Shown in pieces: positions 36,055 through 48,959 of a stretch of 64,000 nt of DNA. Position 1 is the first letter of the stretch. Each line of letters begins with the position of its first letter. The notes under the pieces were generated by a model. It searched no databases. It was not told the origin of the DNA and saw nothing but the letters and a program-made list of their open reading frames with translations. A program made the translations under genes and the position numbers. The stretch is from Peromyscus leucopus (lineage: Eukaryota > Chordata > Mammalia > Rodentia > Cricetidae): positions 57,903,334-57,967,333 of the forward strand of contig NC_051084.1 of the NCBI RefSeq assembly GCF_004664715.2, read 5' to 3'.

Positions 36055-36185
36055 AGCAGACATCTTTAGAGTACATAGTTCAATGTCAGTGCTCCTAGCT
36101 TGCAGGTGAATGAAACAAGACTTTAAAATGTTCCAGAACTTACATACAAGTAGCAGAACTCACATAGGAAGCCAAGGTTTTAACT
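36055..36185 (-). mobile_element. Possible MIR SINE, diverged
   Basis: 'cagaacttacatacaagtag' and 'cagaactcacataggaagcc' sit where 'ggtcacacagctagtaagtggcag' would be in an antisense MIR. Weak. Confidence 0.4.
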
Positions 36186-36837
36186 ATTATGTTCCAGTGC
36201 TAATTGATCAACTGAGAGAAATTACCTCAGTTAAAAAAACAGTCACAGATCTCCCTGACAATGGATCAACATTTGATATAGAATTTATTTGAACTAGAAT
36301 TCATTTATTTAACAGTTACGAACAGACATGAAATAATAACTGTGATCCATTTGCAAGGTCATGTGAGGATCAGGACTAAGTCAGTATCTAGAATTCAAAA
36401 TAAATAAGACATAAGACCAGATGTTCGATATTTAGAACTACACATGCAATTTTGACATTGCAATTGCTGCATCTAGCTATTCATGCAGAAATATCTAAAA
36501 TCTTGAATTAATTTTAAAATGCTGAACTGAGTATTTGGCGTGTGTACATAGATTATCAAAGATGGTGGGCTTATTGTTCTCTAAAGAGAGTCTATTGGCA
36601 GAAGTTAAACACTCGTGTGATGAATTCTTTCAAGATTGGCTCTTTATTAAAAGGTAGGTAATGGCAAATAAGTGATTTATGACTCTTGAATAGCTATTTC
36701 TAATAAAAGAGTAATTGTCAAATAAAATTGAGGGCTCCAGTATGTTTTTTTCTTTCAAATTATTTCTATTTTAGCTAATTCACTACAGTAAATTAATTTA
36801 AACAATGTTAAATTTTCTGTTATAGGATCTAGAACAT

Positions 36838-36960
36838 TTTGTTTTATTTTACGTTATTTTGTATGTGTATGGATATTTTGCCTGCATTTATGTATATGCA
36901 GCACACATGTGCCTGATGCCCATGGAGGCAAGAATAGGGCATCAGATCGCCTGATAGCCC
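36838..36960 (-). mobile_element. B3-type SINE fragment
   Basis: 'tggatattttgcctgcattt', 'gcacacatgtgcctgatgcc' and 'catggaggcaagaatagggc' are the antisense 3' body of a B2/B3 SINE. Confidence 0.8.
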
Positions 36961-37389
36961 TCTACGGATTTTACCTGCTGAATCATTCATTGCAGTACCT
37001 GCAGAGGAGGAATATAAATTCTTAAAGGCACTGATGATGTTAACAGAATATTATAGAATTTATAATAGGCAGTGCATGTATCAGTTTCCTTTTAAAGAGA
37101 ATGGAGGTTGTATATGTGTAGTTGTAGTTATAGGAGTAGAAGTCAGTCCAGTAACAAAATAGATTATGTAAAATATGATGATGTCAATTAAGCCATATAT
37201 ATAAATATAATTTTCTCAAACAGAATCATGAATGATAAAATTGTCTTTAAGAATTCTGAATCATGGTATTTTATACCAAATAGATAGCAAGAAATGAAAA
37301 AACATAATAAACTATGTTTAAAAGTCTGTGTATGAAAGGATACAGTCAGTAGACTGAAATGGAACCCCATGAAATAAGAGAGAGCATTT

Positions 37390-38645
37390 GTTAATTATAA
37401 ACTGATAAAGGGTCAAAATTTAGAATATATGAAAAGATAACAAGAGCTAACTATTAAAAAAAACAGAGAAAGTATCTGAGTGCCATTTCTCCACAGAAGA
37501 CATACAAATGACCATAAGTAAACATAAAACATGTTTAATATCACTAATCCTCAGGAAAATACAGATCAAACTCACAATGATCCACCCTCTAATACTCATT
37601 AGTATGGTATTGACCAAAAATAAAGAAAATAACAAATGTAACACAGGATGTGGAGAAATCAGTACACCTTACTAGCAGAAGTGTGAGTGGTATGGGTGTT
37701 ATGGAAAAACAGCATGGTGGGTCCTCGGGAAATTAAAAATAGGAGAACCATATGATTCACATATTTTCTTCTTTGAGCATATACCCAAGAGAATTGTAAG
37801 TAGTGACACAGATTGATGGCTGTACATCTGTGCTCATAGCAAGTGTTCACAACAGCCCTAAGATGGGAACAAACGAATGTCCGTGGATGGATGATGAACA
37901 AAATGGGCGTTCACAAAAGGTGAAGTATCATCTAGGCCCCAAACAAGAGAAAATTCTGACACACGTCTCAACACAAATGAACTTTTAGGAGCTTGCACTG
38001 CTGGCCAGGAAAAAGCTTAGTCAGTTAAATGCACCAACATGAAAACCAGAGATCAATACCCAGAATTCACATAAAAAAAATGGGTGTGGTGGTGTATGCG
38101 TGTAAACCCAGCTCTGGGGAAGAGAGCTTGCTGGCCAACCAGCCTACTCTAACCAGAGAAAATGAGGTGGTGAATGAGAGACCTTGTCTCAAAACACAAG
38201 GCAGGTGGCTCTTAAGGAGTGTGACACCTGGGTCTGACCTCAATCTTCCACACATACGCATGTATAGGTGTACCTATGAACACACAACTGTAGGTACCTT
38301 TGGGTATACGCACACCGCCAAAGACATTTCATTGAGTAAAACAAAGTCACCAGAAGACAAAAGCGGAGTGATTCTGCATATGAAGATACCTACGATAGTA
38401 AATCTATAGCAGGGAAAGTAGAATGATAATGAGGGATTTGCAGACAATGAGATGGAAACATTTGTTTAGTAGTCACAGACACCCAGTTCTGCAAACTGAC
38501 AAGAATTATTGAGCTGAATGAAGGAGGGGACTGCAAATCAATGGCAATGCACTTGATTACACTGACATGCACACTTAGAAATGGTCAAGATATGAATTTT
38601 ATAGGACAATCTATTTTACCACAATTTTTAAAATTAAAAAAAATC
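37390..38645 (+). mobile_element. Old L1 (L1M-type) ORF2 3' end and 3'UTR, split by a B4
   Basis: Sense ORF2 remnants: 'catttctccacagaagacat', 'atcactaatcctcaggaaaa', 'ggatgtggagaaatcagtac', 'agcatatacccaagagaatt' and 'cacaacagccctaagatggg'. After the B4 at 37992-38302 it resumes with 3'UTR sequence ('cagttctgcaaactgacaag', 'acacttagaaatggtcaaga', 'tctattttaccacaattttt') and ends in an A-rich tail at about 38645. All frames are degraded. Confidence 0.85.
37992..38302 (+). mobile_element. B4 SINE
   Basis: Composite ID-plus-B1 structure: ID-like 'agcttagtcagttaaatgca' and 'agatcaatacccagaattca', then 'tgggtgtggtggtgtatgcg', 'tgctggccaaccagcctact' and 'gagagaccttgtctcaaaac', the B4 order. It is inserted in the L1 at 37390-38645. 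Confidence 0.85.
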
Positions 38646-38649
38646 ATTT

Positions 38650-38939
38650 GAGTGGTATGGCTTTAAAAACTATTGAAAAAGTGGGAAAATTTAAGTGATA
38701 AGAATCCATCGTCATGAGTAATTAATTGAATAATTAACGGAGAAAGAATCTAGGAATATTTCCTGAGTACTTGTAAAGTTTAAAATATGTGTGAAAACAC
38801 TCAGTTCCGTGTTAGAGCATCATATACCCTAATACATAGTCATATGGTATGTAGAAATTGATTGCTTTCTCTTTGCTGGTTCTGTGGCTGTGATGGAGCA
38901 AAGTACAAACTCTCACCTTTAATGCTTCTGCCATTACAG
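38650..38939. other. Intron 1 end with exon 2 acceptor
   Basis: The last bases, 'taatgcttctgccattacag', form a good pyrimidine-rich acceptor ending in AG at 38938-38939. Confidence 0.75.
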
Positions 38940-39066
38940 ATCTGTGGTCCTTGGTTCCCATGGTTTCAAGGCACAATGAAGCACACTGGCTCTTGGAAAC
39001 TGTGGACTTGGGTGGCAATGGTCCTGCTTCCTGTTTCCACTTGTGTGACTGTCAGGGACAAGCCAG
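38940..39066 (+). CDS. Col19a1: Col19a1 exon 2: 5'UTR, start codon and signal peptide
   Basis: First coding exon of the collagen alpha-1(XIX) chain, a secreted FACIT-like basement-membrane-zone collagen. The acceptor AG is at 38938-38939 and the donor AG|GTATGT at 39066/39067. The ATG at 38976 has A at -3, and 30 codons follow, leaving phase 1. The peptide has a basic start (MKHTGSWK), a hydrophobic core (LWTWVAMVLLPVSTC) and then VTVRDKP, so cleavage is likely near residue 23. This matches what I recall of the COL19A1 N-terminus (WKLW core, VTVRDK after the signal). The first 36 bases are untranslated and contain an out-of-frame ATG at 38960. The coding part is 38976-39066. Confidence 0.9.
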
Positions 39067-41805
39067 GTATGTGGGTCACCTCTCTTCCTGATTGAGAAGT
39101 GTTATCTATCGTCCTTAAACCATTTTAAAAAATCCATCAAAGCAAATCTTGTTAAGGTTGGAGAGGCTGCAGATTAGATGTACTGATATAGAAAAGAGAA
39201 ATCATTGTTTTCTACCACCGACCTTCACACAATGCCCAGGATAAACTTCCAAACGTTTCATACACTTGTTATCTAACTTTTTCTGTAATTGGAACTTGTA
39301 AATGTGATTATATGCATGTATGTCTCTGTGCATATATATGATATTATCTCACATTTTAGCCTCTAAGAATTATTTGTTCAAGTTATGTCTTAAAATTCAC
39401 CATTAATTAGGATTAACAAGGACATGTCTTCCCTTAATTAAGAAAAAGTGAAAAACAGATTCCGAAATGTAAAAAGAAATAGAGTTTAATTATATGACAG
39501 CACTGTGATGTCTCAGATAATAGAAACAAAGGGTGAACACATCTTTACAGTATCCAATAAATAGATATTTATTCTCAACTGTTACATTTATTAATTTTCT
39601 CTTAAATATTCCCAAAGGTCTTTCCAGAAATTTGGAACATTTATTTTCATAACTGACTTTTAAAATTAATTGTGCCTGTATAGATTATTAACCTACATGT
39701 ACTTCATGTTGCAAAGTTGAAGTGAATATGTAAGATCAGTTGCTAAGGAGTGATCAGATGGGATGTATTCTGAGAACAATCACATAACGGTGATGTATCT
39801 TGAGATCTGAAGACTGACTCTTTCTGTGTATGTTCTCTTGAAATAGTTCTTAATAATTTTGATGACAAGGCACAACTTCCCTCTCATAGAGATTTTTGAG
39901 TTTATATACACACAGAATAAAAACTGTCATGTATAAACAATTTTTGTCCATTTTGTCACTGATTTTAGAGGAAGCCCATTTCCTAAAACAGTCCACATGA
40001 AAATTCAAATATTCTATTAACATATGTATGATAGCCTGAGTCACATAGTCTTAGGGAAAAGCATCTTTTCTGCAGTGAGAAATAAATAAACAGTGACAGC
40101 TAACAACTAAAGCCATGTTAAAGTAAAAAGTTACTTAGGGAGATCATTATATGATATTCTGATAATCTGCTCTCGTAAATTTATGTTTCTTTAGCAAGAG
40201 AAGGTGCTCTGTTTTGCAATTTCACATGAGTGGGTGGGCTTCCTTTACCTAGAATGGAGGCTAAATCTTTAGCTGAGTGGTGCAGTATTTTTGGCCATGC
40301 TAGTATGTAGGAAATGGTTTTGAGTAGAACCACAGTGTGAAGGCTCTGCACAAATGACTCTGGTTTTAGCAAGAGCAAGAATCCCAGAAGGTACTGATTC
40401 CTGACTGCCTAGCAGAGATTCCTGTTTGCTGTTGAAGCCATGGAAAATTCAGTTCTTTACATCTTTGACAAGTCAACCAGTTGAGTCTAATGCAGGATGA
40501 CTGGGGAATGCACTTGGGGAAATACTCACTTTGGGGATAATTAAATGCCATTTTATTTTTTTTTCTGATCTACTCCTTAGCCAGTTATCATCTGCCATTT
40601 TATTTTAATCTCTAGCTTTAATAAGCTTTTATTGTAAGAAGACCACTTATGGTCTCTACTTTGTTAAAAATATGCTTTGCTCTACAAGTACAGAAAAAGT
40701 CATTAACCATAACAAAACTGTCTATTGAATATCCCCAGAACTCAGTCATTTTACATAACCAAACTTCCATATTTTAGAATTCCTCTAAATATTTTACTTT
40801 TCTACATTGAATATCACAGTTCTTTGATCAAGTTATACTGTATATATAACTACCCAAATGTATTCTAGCCCCAAATATTTTACTGAATTAGTTTCTTGAA
40901 AGATTTTTCTAAGAACCTGAATTGTAATAAGATTCACAAAACATGCAGCACTAAAGGAAATAAAGAAAGAAAGCACTGTGTTTTCTTATGCCACTTGGTA
41001 AAGGGTGCCTGTAGAGCAAGAAGTGTATTTGGAGCATGTCATGGCAATTACTTCACCTCAAATATCATTTACATTAATTGAAAATGTCAGCACAGTACCA
41101 CCACAGGGACAGTTGGAGAATGTGACACACTAGACCTGGCCTGGCAGGCTACTCTCCTTGTGTCTTGTCTTGTGTGTCTGATTCATGGGGCAAGGTTCCC
41201 TTTTTAGTTTTCTCATGTGCAGACCTGTGTGTGTGGTCACTAACCATTTACCGGAGGGAAGTGATTACATCTAAAAATAAAATCGAGCAAATCTGAGGGA
41301 GAGGCTAGGGTTTCAGTTCTGGACTTGGAGAGGTTGTCAACAGTTTACAGTTAAAACTAAATGTAATAAAGGATACCTTGTGTCTTCATGACTGTCCTCC
41401 ACTCACTCTATGGCAGCCTTAACGATTACCTGGAATATCATGGCAAGTGGGACAGAACTCAAGAATAATCTGGAAGAGTCAATAATAATGCAAATTGAAA
41501 AATCTTGGATTCAGGCATTTCCAAGTCTTTGATCGATTTGCATTATATTCACATTATGGGCTAAGATACATTTCTGTGTTTTTACAGTGACAATAAACTT
41601 CAACTTGACTATGGTAGCTTCAGCTCAGCTGCCAGGGTAGAGAAGAGAAACGTATTAACATATATACAATGCTCAACAAACTTCAAATTTGCTTTCATTG
41701 GTTGCTTAAAGCTGGATCCTCTGTGATAGAAACTTGCATATCACGTGGCTAGTATCTTCTCTTAATGTGGCCTTAAGCATAAGTTCTAAGTTATTATAAG
41801 GGATC
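39067..41805. other. Col19a1 intron 2, left part, single-copy
   Basis: AT-rich with no recognised repeats. The short open frames lack exon borders or family similarity. Confidence 0.55.
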
Positions 41806-41809
41806 CTTA

Positions 41810-41812
<3 letters not shown>

Positions 41813-41865
<53 letters not shown>
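41813..41865. repeat. (CA)n microsatellite
   Basis: About 26 perfect units within intron 2. Confidence 0.97.
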
Positions 41866-41869
<4 letters not shown>

Positions 41870-42586
41870 ACCAGACTGAACAGACTGAAGCAGACGGCAG
41901 GATGCCATCGAAGAGAATACTTTTTAAACCAGTTTCAAGCTTCATACAAACCATCTAGCTGGTATGGAGGATATTCACAGGACCAAAGCTAAACACAGAA
42001 ACCTCGTTAAGTCAATTCTCTACTAACTTAAGGGGGAAAGTTATTAATCTTAATATATAGCTTATAATTGTTGAGAGAAAAATCTCCTATGAACCCTGTG
42101 TAGAAATTTGTCTTCTGCTCTCAGCGTTCAGAAGGGTACCACCTCAAACTCTTCGGAGTGACACATGTAGAACTTCACTCCTAACCGTGGAAAGAGCAAG
42201 AAACCATCCCAATGACTGGAGGCCATGCCTCCTAGCCAGGTATTTTCTTTGGAGAAAGAGTTTTGGATTAAAGCTAAGTAGTGAAGGTACTTGTGTGACC
42301 TCTTGTGACCTTTTCCTAAAATAGCTGTGTCCCATTTTTTTTTTCTCATTTGGCAGCCTTTCTTTGTCCATAGTATTTTTGTTATATCATAGTCCAGCAT
42401 GCCTTGTCTAGTTTTGTTAGCATTGATTTACTCTCAACATAGAATAGCGGATATTCTGTTCTCAAATGCTTTGGCAACAAATAAAATAAGTGCACAGGGG
42501 GTCTGAAGCACAGCCAGAAACAGTGAGTCAAGAAGCCCCTCGATGACCTCTACCCAATACGAATTCTGTCTTTGCCTTTAGAAGAT

Positions 42587-42934
42587 ATGAGAGATGGCTC
42601 AGTCAGTAAAGCGCTTGCCTTTCAAGCTAAATGACCCGAGTTCGATTCCCAGAATTCACTGGGTTTTTTTTGTTTGTTTGTTTTGTTTTTTAAGCCACCT
42701 ATGTTGGCACAACCATGTAATTTCAGTCTGGAGAGACAGAGACAGAGTCCTGAGGCTTGCAGGCCAGCCAACCTAGACTACATAATGAGTTTCAAGGCAG
42801 TGAAAGAAGCTGTCTCAAAAAAACAAGGTGGATGCCTCCTGGATGGTCCTCTGGTTTCTATAAGCATGTGCACACATGAGTACACACACCCATATGCACA
42901 TGCGCAACTGGGCACACTTACATTCAAATGTACA

Positions 42935-42935
<1 letters not shown>
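42587..42935 (+). mobile_element. B4 SINE
   Basis: ID-like head 'gagatggctcagtcagtaaa' and 'gcgcttgcctttcaagctaa', 'gagttcgattcccagaattc', a GTTT-rich insertion at 42664-42693, then the B1-like half with 'cttgcaggccagccaaccta' and 'gaagctgtctcaaaaaaaca'. It leads into a CA tail array. Confidence 0.9.

Positions 42936-42977
<42 letters not shown>
42936..42977. repeat. (CA)n microsatellite at B4 tail
   Basis: About 20 units directly after the B4. CA arrays often grow from B4 tails. Confidence 0.95.
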
Positions 42978-42979
<2 letters not shown>

Positions 42980-42981
<2 letters not shown>

Positions 42982-43415
42982 TATATAGAATACCTAAGGG
43001 ATCTTTTCCATCCACCTATAGAAGACAGACTAAGTAGATCTACATCTGCACACAACTGGTGCCTTCACCTTCTCCACCTCTGATCTGGAGGAGAAGTCCT
43101 AAGTAGTATCCTGCCTAAGGAAAGCAATTCTCCTTAATGAAGATTTGAGATTGATGAAAGAAGTATCAAGTGAGCTAAATTTTCAATTATGACTTTGTCA
43201 GTAAACTTTGTTATGTACATATGTATGTGTCTGTGGTATGAAGAAAAAGGGAAATCAAGGCAGGAAATGGACAAGGGAAGTAGCGCAATTCCTGAGGTGA
43301 TCTCCGACTCCTCTCTTCTTGTCATACTCCCTGTGTGATCGTCTGTTCCTGTGCTTCAAAAGTGAATTATGTCAGTTCCAGGTGTGCTTCACAGCCTTGA
43401 TCTGTGTCAGCTTTG
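42980..43415. other. Intron 2, single-copy
   Basis: No gene or repeat recognised. Confidence 0.4.
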
Positions 43416-43420
43416 TAGCT

Positions 43421-43530
43421 TCCTCTTCCTCCCTCCCTCCCCCTTCCTTCTTCCCTCCCCTTCCCTCCCTCCCTTCCTTCCTCCCTTCCTTCTTTCCTAC
43501 TTCCTTTCTTCTTTTCTTCACTCCTTCCTC
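43421..43530. repeat. (CCTT)n/(CCCT)n pyrimidine tract
   Basis: About 110 bases, almost entirely C and T on the + strand, imperfect. Confidence 0.92.
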
Positions 43531-43534
43531 TGTG

Positions 43535-44780
43535 GATAAAGATTTTAATTGGCATATAACATTTGCACATATTTCTGGAATGCAGTGTGATAATTCAATA
43601 TGTGTATATATATGTGAAGATCAAATGTGATTCAAAGGATTTTTATATGCTCTTAACCATTTCTTTGTGTTGGGAAGCCTTGAATTCTGTTTTCTCATTA
43701 TTTATACAATTTCTAATACATCATTGTCAACCGTAGCTATTCCTTCTGTAAGACAGAACACAAATCCACCCCCACCTTCGATTCCTCTGTCCTTCAGTAT
43801 TGCTTGTTTTTCTGGGTTTTGAGACAAGCACCTGACATGAGCAGCTCAGGGTTTTTTATTTTGGCCCATACTTTAAGGGTTCGGTTCCCAGCACAATACC
43901 AGAAGACTGAGGCCACTGGCACATTAATGCTCAGTCAGGAAGCAGAGAGATGAATGCTGGTGTTTTGCTTGTTTTCTCCTTTTTGATCATTCTGGGACCC
44001 CAGCCTAGGGAATGATGCTGCCCATACTTAGGCTGGGTCTTCTCATCTTCATTGACCTACCTGAAGTTCCCCGATAGATACACCAAGCAGTTTGTCTTCT
44101 AGTGATCCTAGATCCTTTTAGGTTGACATTAACCATCACACCTTCTTAGTTTCTTGTGACTACTACTCTACCTTCTACTTCAATGAATTTGACTTTTCTT
44201 TTTGAGTGCCAGCATCTGAACAGGAACACACAGTTTTTTCTTTTCATGGCAGGCTTATTTCACTTAATATAAGGCTCTCCGGTTCTACTCATGTATCTAC
44301 CAATGACAAGACTCCATTTATCTTTATGGCGGAAATCCATTGTGTATGCATGTGCTGCATTTTCTTTGTCTAGTTATTTGTCAATAGACATTTATTTGTT
44401 CCTATAGCTTGGCTGTTAGGAATACTATTGTGATAGATACAGAAATAGACATCGTTTTGGTATAAGGATTTCACTACATTTGAGAATATCGTGTAGTGGG
44501 GTAGTCTGATTGTATTTAGTTCCATTTCATGTCTTCCAAGGAGTTCCACACTATTTCCCACAAAAAGTGTATTAACATATTTGTATCAACAGTGAGCAAG
44601 AGATCCCCTTTCTCTTCATCATCTCTGTCTATTTCTTATCTTTTTGATAATTCAAATTAAAGTGAAATGTTCTCACTAGGTATGAATGTGCATTTCCTTG
44701 ATGCTGAGTTTTATATATATATTTGTTCACCTTTTGTACGTCGTCTTTTGAGAAACTCAGACCATTTGCATATGGTTTTA
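43535..44780 (-). mobile_element. Old L1 (L1M-type) 3' region, antisense, interrupted
   Basis: 'gattttaattggcatataac' at the left and, after an interruption at about 43805-44145, 'caatgaatttgacttttctt', 'caggcttatttcacttaata', 'gttatttgtcaatagacatt' and 'catttcatgtcttccaagga' follow the antisense L1M 3'UTR and ORF2 end. The interrupting block may contain an MT-like LTR piece. Confidence 0.7.
43855..44145 (-). mobile_element. Possible MaLR LTR fragment within the L1
   Basis: 'cccagcctagggaatgatgc', 'tgcccatacttaggctgggt' and 'cttttaggttgacattaacc' resemble antisense rodent MaLR-type LTR sequence. Placement is uncertain. Confidence 0.4.
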
Positions 44781-44789
44781 ATCAGATTC

Positions 44790-45925
44790 AGTGTCTTTTC
44801 CACTATCTAGAATTTAGAGTTCCTGGCATGTTCTGGTTATTAACCAATCACCTCTAGTTGGTTGAATAGTCTGTTGATGTGTTCTTGCATTCCATGTGTT
44901 GTCCCCTTACTGTATTGATTGCTTCTGTTGTTGTACACAGCTTCCCAGTTTCACACAATCCCATACCCCTAATTCATAAACTTCCATTCAGCCATTTGAG
45001 TTGTTTAATGGCTTCTCAATCTTAATACTTCTGGGTACTCCTAACTGCCATTGATTAATACACATGGTATCTAATGAACTCTTATTTCTATGGGAAGACT
45101 TCAGTGTGTCAGACTCTTATCTAGTTACACAACTAAGTCTCCTTCCACCCTCTGTTCATCTAACTACCATGGCTTGTTGATTTTTGTATCTCATTTCTTC
45201 TGCCTTTTCCCATCCTCACTGTTATCTATGTAGTCCAGGCTAACATCATCTCTGGGCTCACAGAGTGTGGGAAAGTGGCCAGATAAAATCTCAAGCTAAA
45301 TTTGAAGTTTAGATAAATAAGGGATGATGTTTTCGAGTATGCCTGGATGTTCTAGACATTGTATCAGACATACTTATGCTAAAATATTATCATTATGTAT
45401 CTGATATTTGATTATGAATCTTCTGTCTATTTGGTATTTTGGGCAATCCTATATGATGTAATAAGAAGATACAGATGACCAGGGAAGGAAGGCTGGGCTC
45501 ATGTAGGGGCATTTAAGTGAAGGCACAAAGGCTGTGAGAATAAGGTCCCTGGGCACCTGGAAAGCAGCCAGCACAATGGTTCTGAGGCAGATAACTGCTC
45601 AATATAAGGGAGAAATAGTACGAAGTCCAGGATGCCAGAGTCATGGGAATGAAGGGCAGAGTGATAGGGGGTGGGAGTAAGGGCACATGCTGCTATGTTT
45701 GGTGATTGTAAATAATCTGATTTCTAAGTCTGCAAAGTCGAAAGCTAGATGATGGACTCTGGCACATTTACCAGAGCAATGGACACTGTCCTGTGAGTTC
45801 TCCTAGGAAATGTGCTTCGATTGTTTATTCGCAGATAACATACAAATAGCAGGCTTCTGCGTTTATAGTGTACAGTCTGTCTCAGAAAGACTTAAATCAT
45901 GATTATCTGAGAGCTATGATAGATT
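44790..45925. other. Intron 2, mostly single-copy
   Basis: At 45490-45760, 'tgggcacctggaaagcagcc' and nearby purine-rich sequence look like a very old interspersed repeat, but I cannot name it. No exon is seen. Confidence 0.4.
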
Positions 45926-45934
45926 CATCCCTCC

Positions 45935-46285
45935 TTATCCTCAACAGACATATTGCAAGGCTTTCCGTGGGTATCTGAAGTTATGGGTAGCAGTAAACCC
46001 TACATAAATGTTTTTTCCTATACCTATCCATTACTTACCTATAATGAAGATCAATCTATAAATTAGTCACAGTAAGAGATTGACAGCAATAGCTGGCACT
46101 AAAATAAAATTTAAAAAATCCTCAATATTCTGAAATTAAATTTAAATTAAAAAATTATTTCTGCTCAAAAAAACAAAAAAAAATTTCTGGAATAGTTTTC
46201 ATTTAATATTTGCATATTTCAGTTGGTCTTGAGTTACTAAGATTTCATGATGCAAAACTCACACCAGCAGGACTACTGTTAAAAT
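45935..46285. mobile_element. Tigger-like DNA transposon remnant
   Basis: 'cctccttatcctcaacagac' at the left, 'ctataaattagtcacagtaa', 'gagattgacagcaatagctg', 'tttctggaatagttttcatt', 'taatatttgcatatttcagt' and a right end 'gcaggactactgt' fit the end-to-end layout of a pogo/Tigger MITE, whose termini are of the CAGTAGTCCCCCC type. Heavily diverged and non-coding. Confidence 0.6.
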
Positions 46286-46329
46286 GCAAATGTGTGGAGA
46301 TGTTGTACTCTTTATTTTTATCTATGTTT

Positions 46330-46558
46330 TAATTTTTTTTAGATTTTTTTTATTTTATGTGTTTAGTGTCTTGTCTGCAAATATGCATGTGCACCACATG
46401 AGTGTCTGTCTGGTGCCTACAGATTTCAGAAGACCGTGTTGGATCTCCTTGAACTGGAGTTTCAGATGGTTGTAAGCTATCACGTGGGTGCTAGAAACCC
46501 AATCCTGGTCCTTTGAGAGAACAAGTGCTTTTAATGGATTAGCTGTCTCTCCAGCCTC
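46330..46558 (-). mobile_element. B3-type SINE
   Basis: 'gtgcaccacatgagtgtctg', 'cttgaactggagtttcagat' and 'gtgggtgctagaaacccaat', ending in 'gctgtctctccagcctca'. Complete antisense copy. Confidence 0.9.
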
Positions 46559-46559
46559 A

Positions 46560-47205
46560 GATATGTACATTTTAGCAAAGTTAAGATATAAATGATATCC
46601 TTACCAGGAAAATGGCACATTTTCTTTTCCTGTCATTCTGTAAGTGATGCTAAGACCCTTCAGTAAACTACAAAATGTCTAATAGAACACACTGGCATTC
46701 TTGAAGAACATTCTTCAAGACTCTGAAAACTCAGTGTTTCCCTTTGCCTTTGTATATGCAAGAATGAATTTGCCTCCTGCTTTTCCTAAGCTAGATTCAC
46801 AAAGGTTACTAGCTCGTATTTGGCATGACCATTGGTAAATAAACACAAACTGCTTAGGTATTAAATCAATTGAAAAGACAAAGCTGAAACAATAGATTTT
46901 AGCTGGTCTTAGATACAAGAAGAAAGGGGAAACTGAAAAAAATGAAATAAAATAAAGCGAAAGAAGAGATTTTAACATGCTGTCAAGTATTTTAGTGAAT
47001 GCTATAATAAAATGAAAACTTACATAATTTGGAACAGAAAATTCTAGATGATAGAAAAGAGCATGTATTTAAAGATGTGCAAACATTTTTTGACAAAAAA
47101 AATGCTGTTTGTCTGGTTCTGTTTTCATTTTATATGTTTTAGGGATCTTGTCTAAAAATCCTTGTCTATAGCCATAATGTTTCTGTGCATCACTAAAACC
47201 ATATT
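46560..47205. other. Intron 2, single-copy
   Basis: AT-rich; nothing recognised. Confidence 0.4.
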
Positions 47206-47209
47206 TTAT

Positions 47210-47445
47210 GGGGCTGGAGAGATGGCTCAGTGGTTAGGAGAGCACTGGCTGATCTTGCAGAGGTCCTGGGTTCAGTTCCCAGCATCTACAAGACAGGCTC
47301 ACAACAGTCTGTGACTCCAGTATCATGGCATCCAATGCCCTCTTCTGACTTCTGAGATTACTGCAGTCATGTGGTGCACATACATACATGCAGGTAAAAC
47401 CCTCAAAACACACATATATTTTTAAAATATCTTTAAAAAATAAGT
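47210..47445 (+). mobile_element. B2/B3-type SINE, well preserved
   Basis: Starts 'ggggctggagagatggctca', then 'gcagaggtcctgggttcagt', 'caatgccctcttctgacttc' and 'catgtggtgcacatacatac', with a 3' AATAAA-like A-rich end at about 47445. It is among the closest to consensus in the window. Confidence 0.92.
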
Positions 47446-47449
47446 GAAC

Positions 47450-48950
47450 TAGTTCCAAGATATAGTAGGCTCTGCCTCTGGTAAAATCAGAACCAGAACC
47501 AACAGATTAGATCATGCGCGTGTGAAAGGGGATTCATCTTTTAAGCACATAGTTAAAACAGCTGATGGGAACAAATACATTTCATTAATGAATTCTTAGG
47601 TATGTTATTGTTTTGTTTAAAATATGTTTTTGAGAGATGTTCAATACAGGAGAGAAAGTTGATTTGCAAGAAATGTGTTTTTCCGTACCCTTCCATTGAG
47701 TAGCTGCATGACCTATTTCTCTAGGGTGACTCATTTTCAGATGACCAGGAATCAGAGAGCTAAAAGCTACTGTTTAGATAAGTCATGACATACGCAAAGC
47801 CGAGATGGATGACTTTCTCTTTGTTTCCTGTGGCTCCTTCCACTATCCCACCAATCCTGTAGACTTCACGGGTCTTTCAAGGCATGTAAAGAGGAAGTTA
47901 AGTCTGACAATCATTAACATTAACACTTTAGCATAAATTTGCTAAAGCTACTTTTACTTGCTTTTGAAAAACTGTTGAGTTCTGCAAGCAATGCATCTTC
48001 CTTAGAAACATGGCATTCAATACTCTGAAATACTTCAGAGAGCCCCTGAGGGACAGAGTTGCTGTGCTTGCTCCGGTCTACCAGCAATAATCTTTGAATC
48101 TTATGCATAAGTCTAAAGGTACATTAATATTAAAATGCACATGTATGTTTATATGTTTATATTTGAATAAATTAACATGCCCAACCTGTGATAGTTACTT
48201 CCGCTGTTTTATATTAAAAAGTTTATGTCAATATTTAAATTGATTAACATATCTAGCTTATGACAGGCATCCCCACTGCTTCTTTCTTCATTTTTATGCA
48301 ATGGATTCATAAATCTTCATGAATTTATCTTATTGCACCTCAAATCTTAAAACACTTTGTTTTGTTCAGCTGTTCACGACAAAACATGTGTTCTAAAGGT
48401 AGGAAATGGCATTAATGTTTTATAAACTAAAAACTTTCAGTGGAGGAATACATAAATATTGCTGGAAATGTTGAATCCCATTTATATCAAAGCGGTGTGT
48501 TTATTCCGTTGACATCAACATATATTCACAAGGAAGAATTTAAATGAGATTTACAGTTTCCTAGTGGAAACAGTCCACAAACCTCCCGCCCTCTTCCGAA
48601 GTCTCACAGCAAGGAAGCCTTTCTGCTGTCCAGAGATTTGTCCTGCCAATCAGGCATGCACTGTGTCTTTCCTCTATGTGCCCATGTTATGAAGAATGCC
48701 AGGTTCCTCTTACACTTTATTGCCAATATAGATATTCACAATCAGTATACATGTTTTATTGAGATTTTGGTTTTTTTATTTAAAGTTTAGAGCTGTTTTT
48801 AGATTAAAATATTTTCTTAAGGGAGCTGCTGTTTTTCTCCTTGTATTGAGATTTTGCTTAAAGTTAGTAAATGTTAAAAGCACAACACACTGAATTTTTA
48901 CATGTTTATATGTACACTTATGTAGTTATCACTCAAATAAAATCATAAAA
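47450..48950. other. Intron 2, single-copy
   Basis: AT-rich; no gene or named repeat recognised. Confidence 0.4.
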
Positions 48951-48959
48951 TATATCCCA

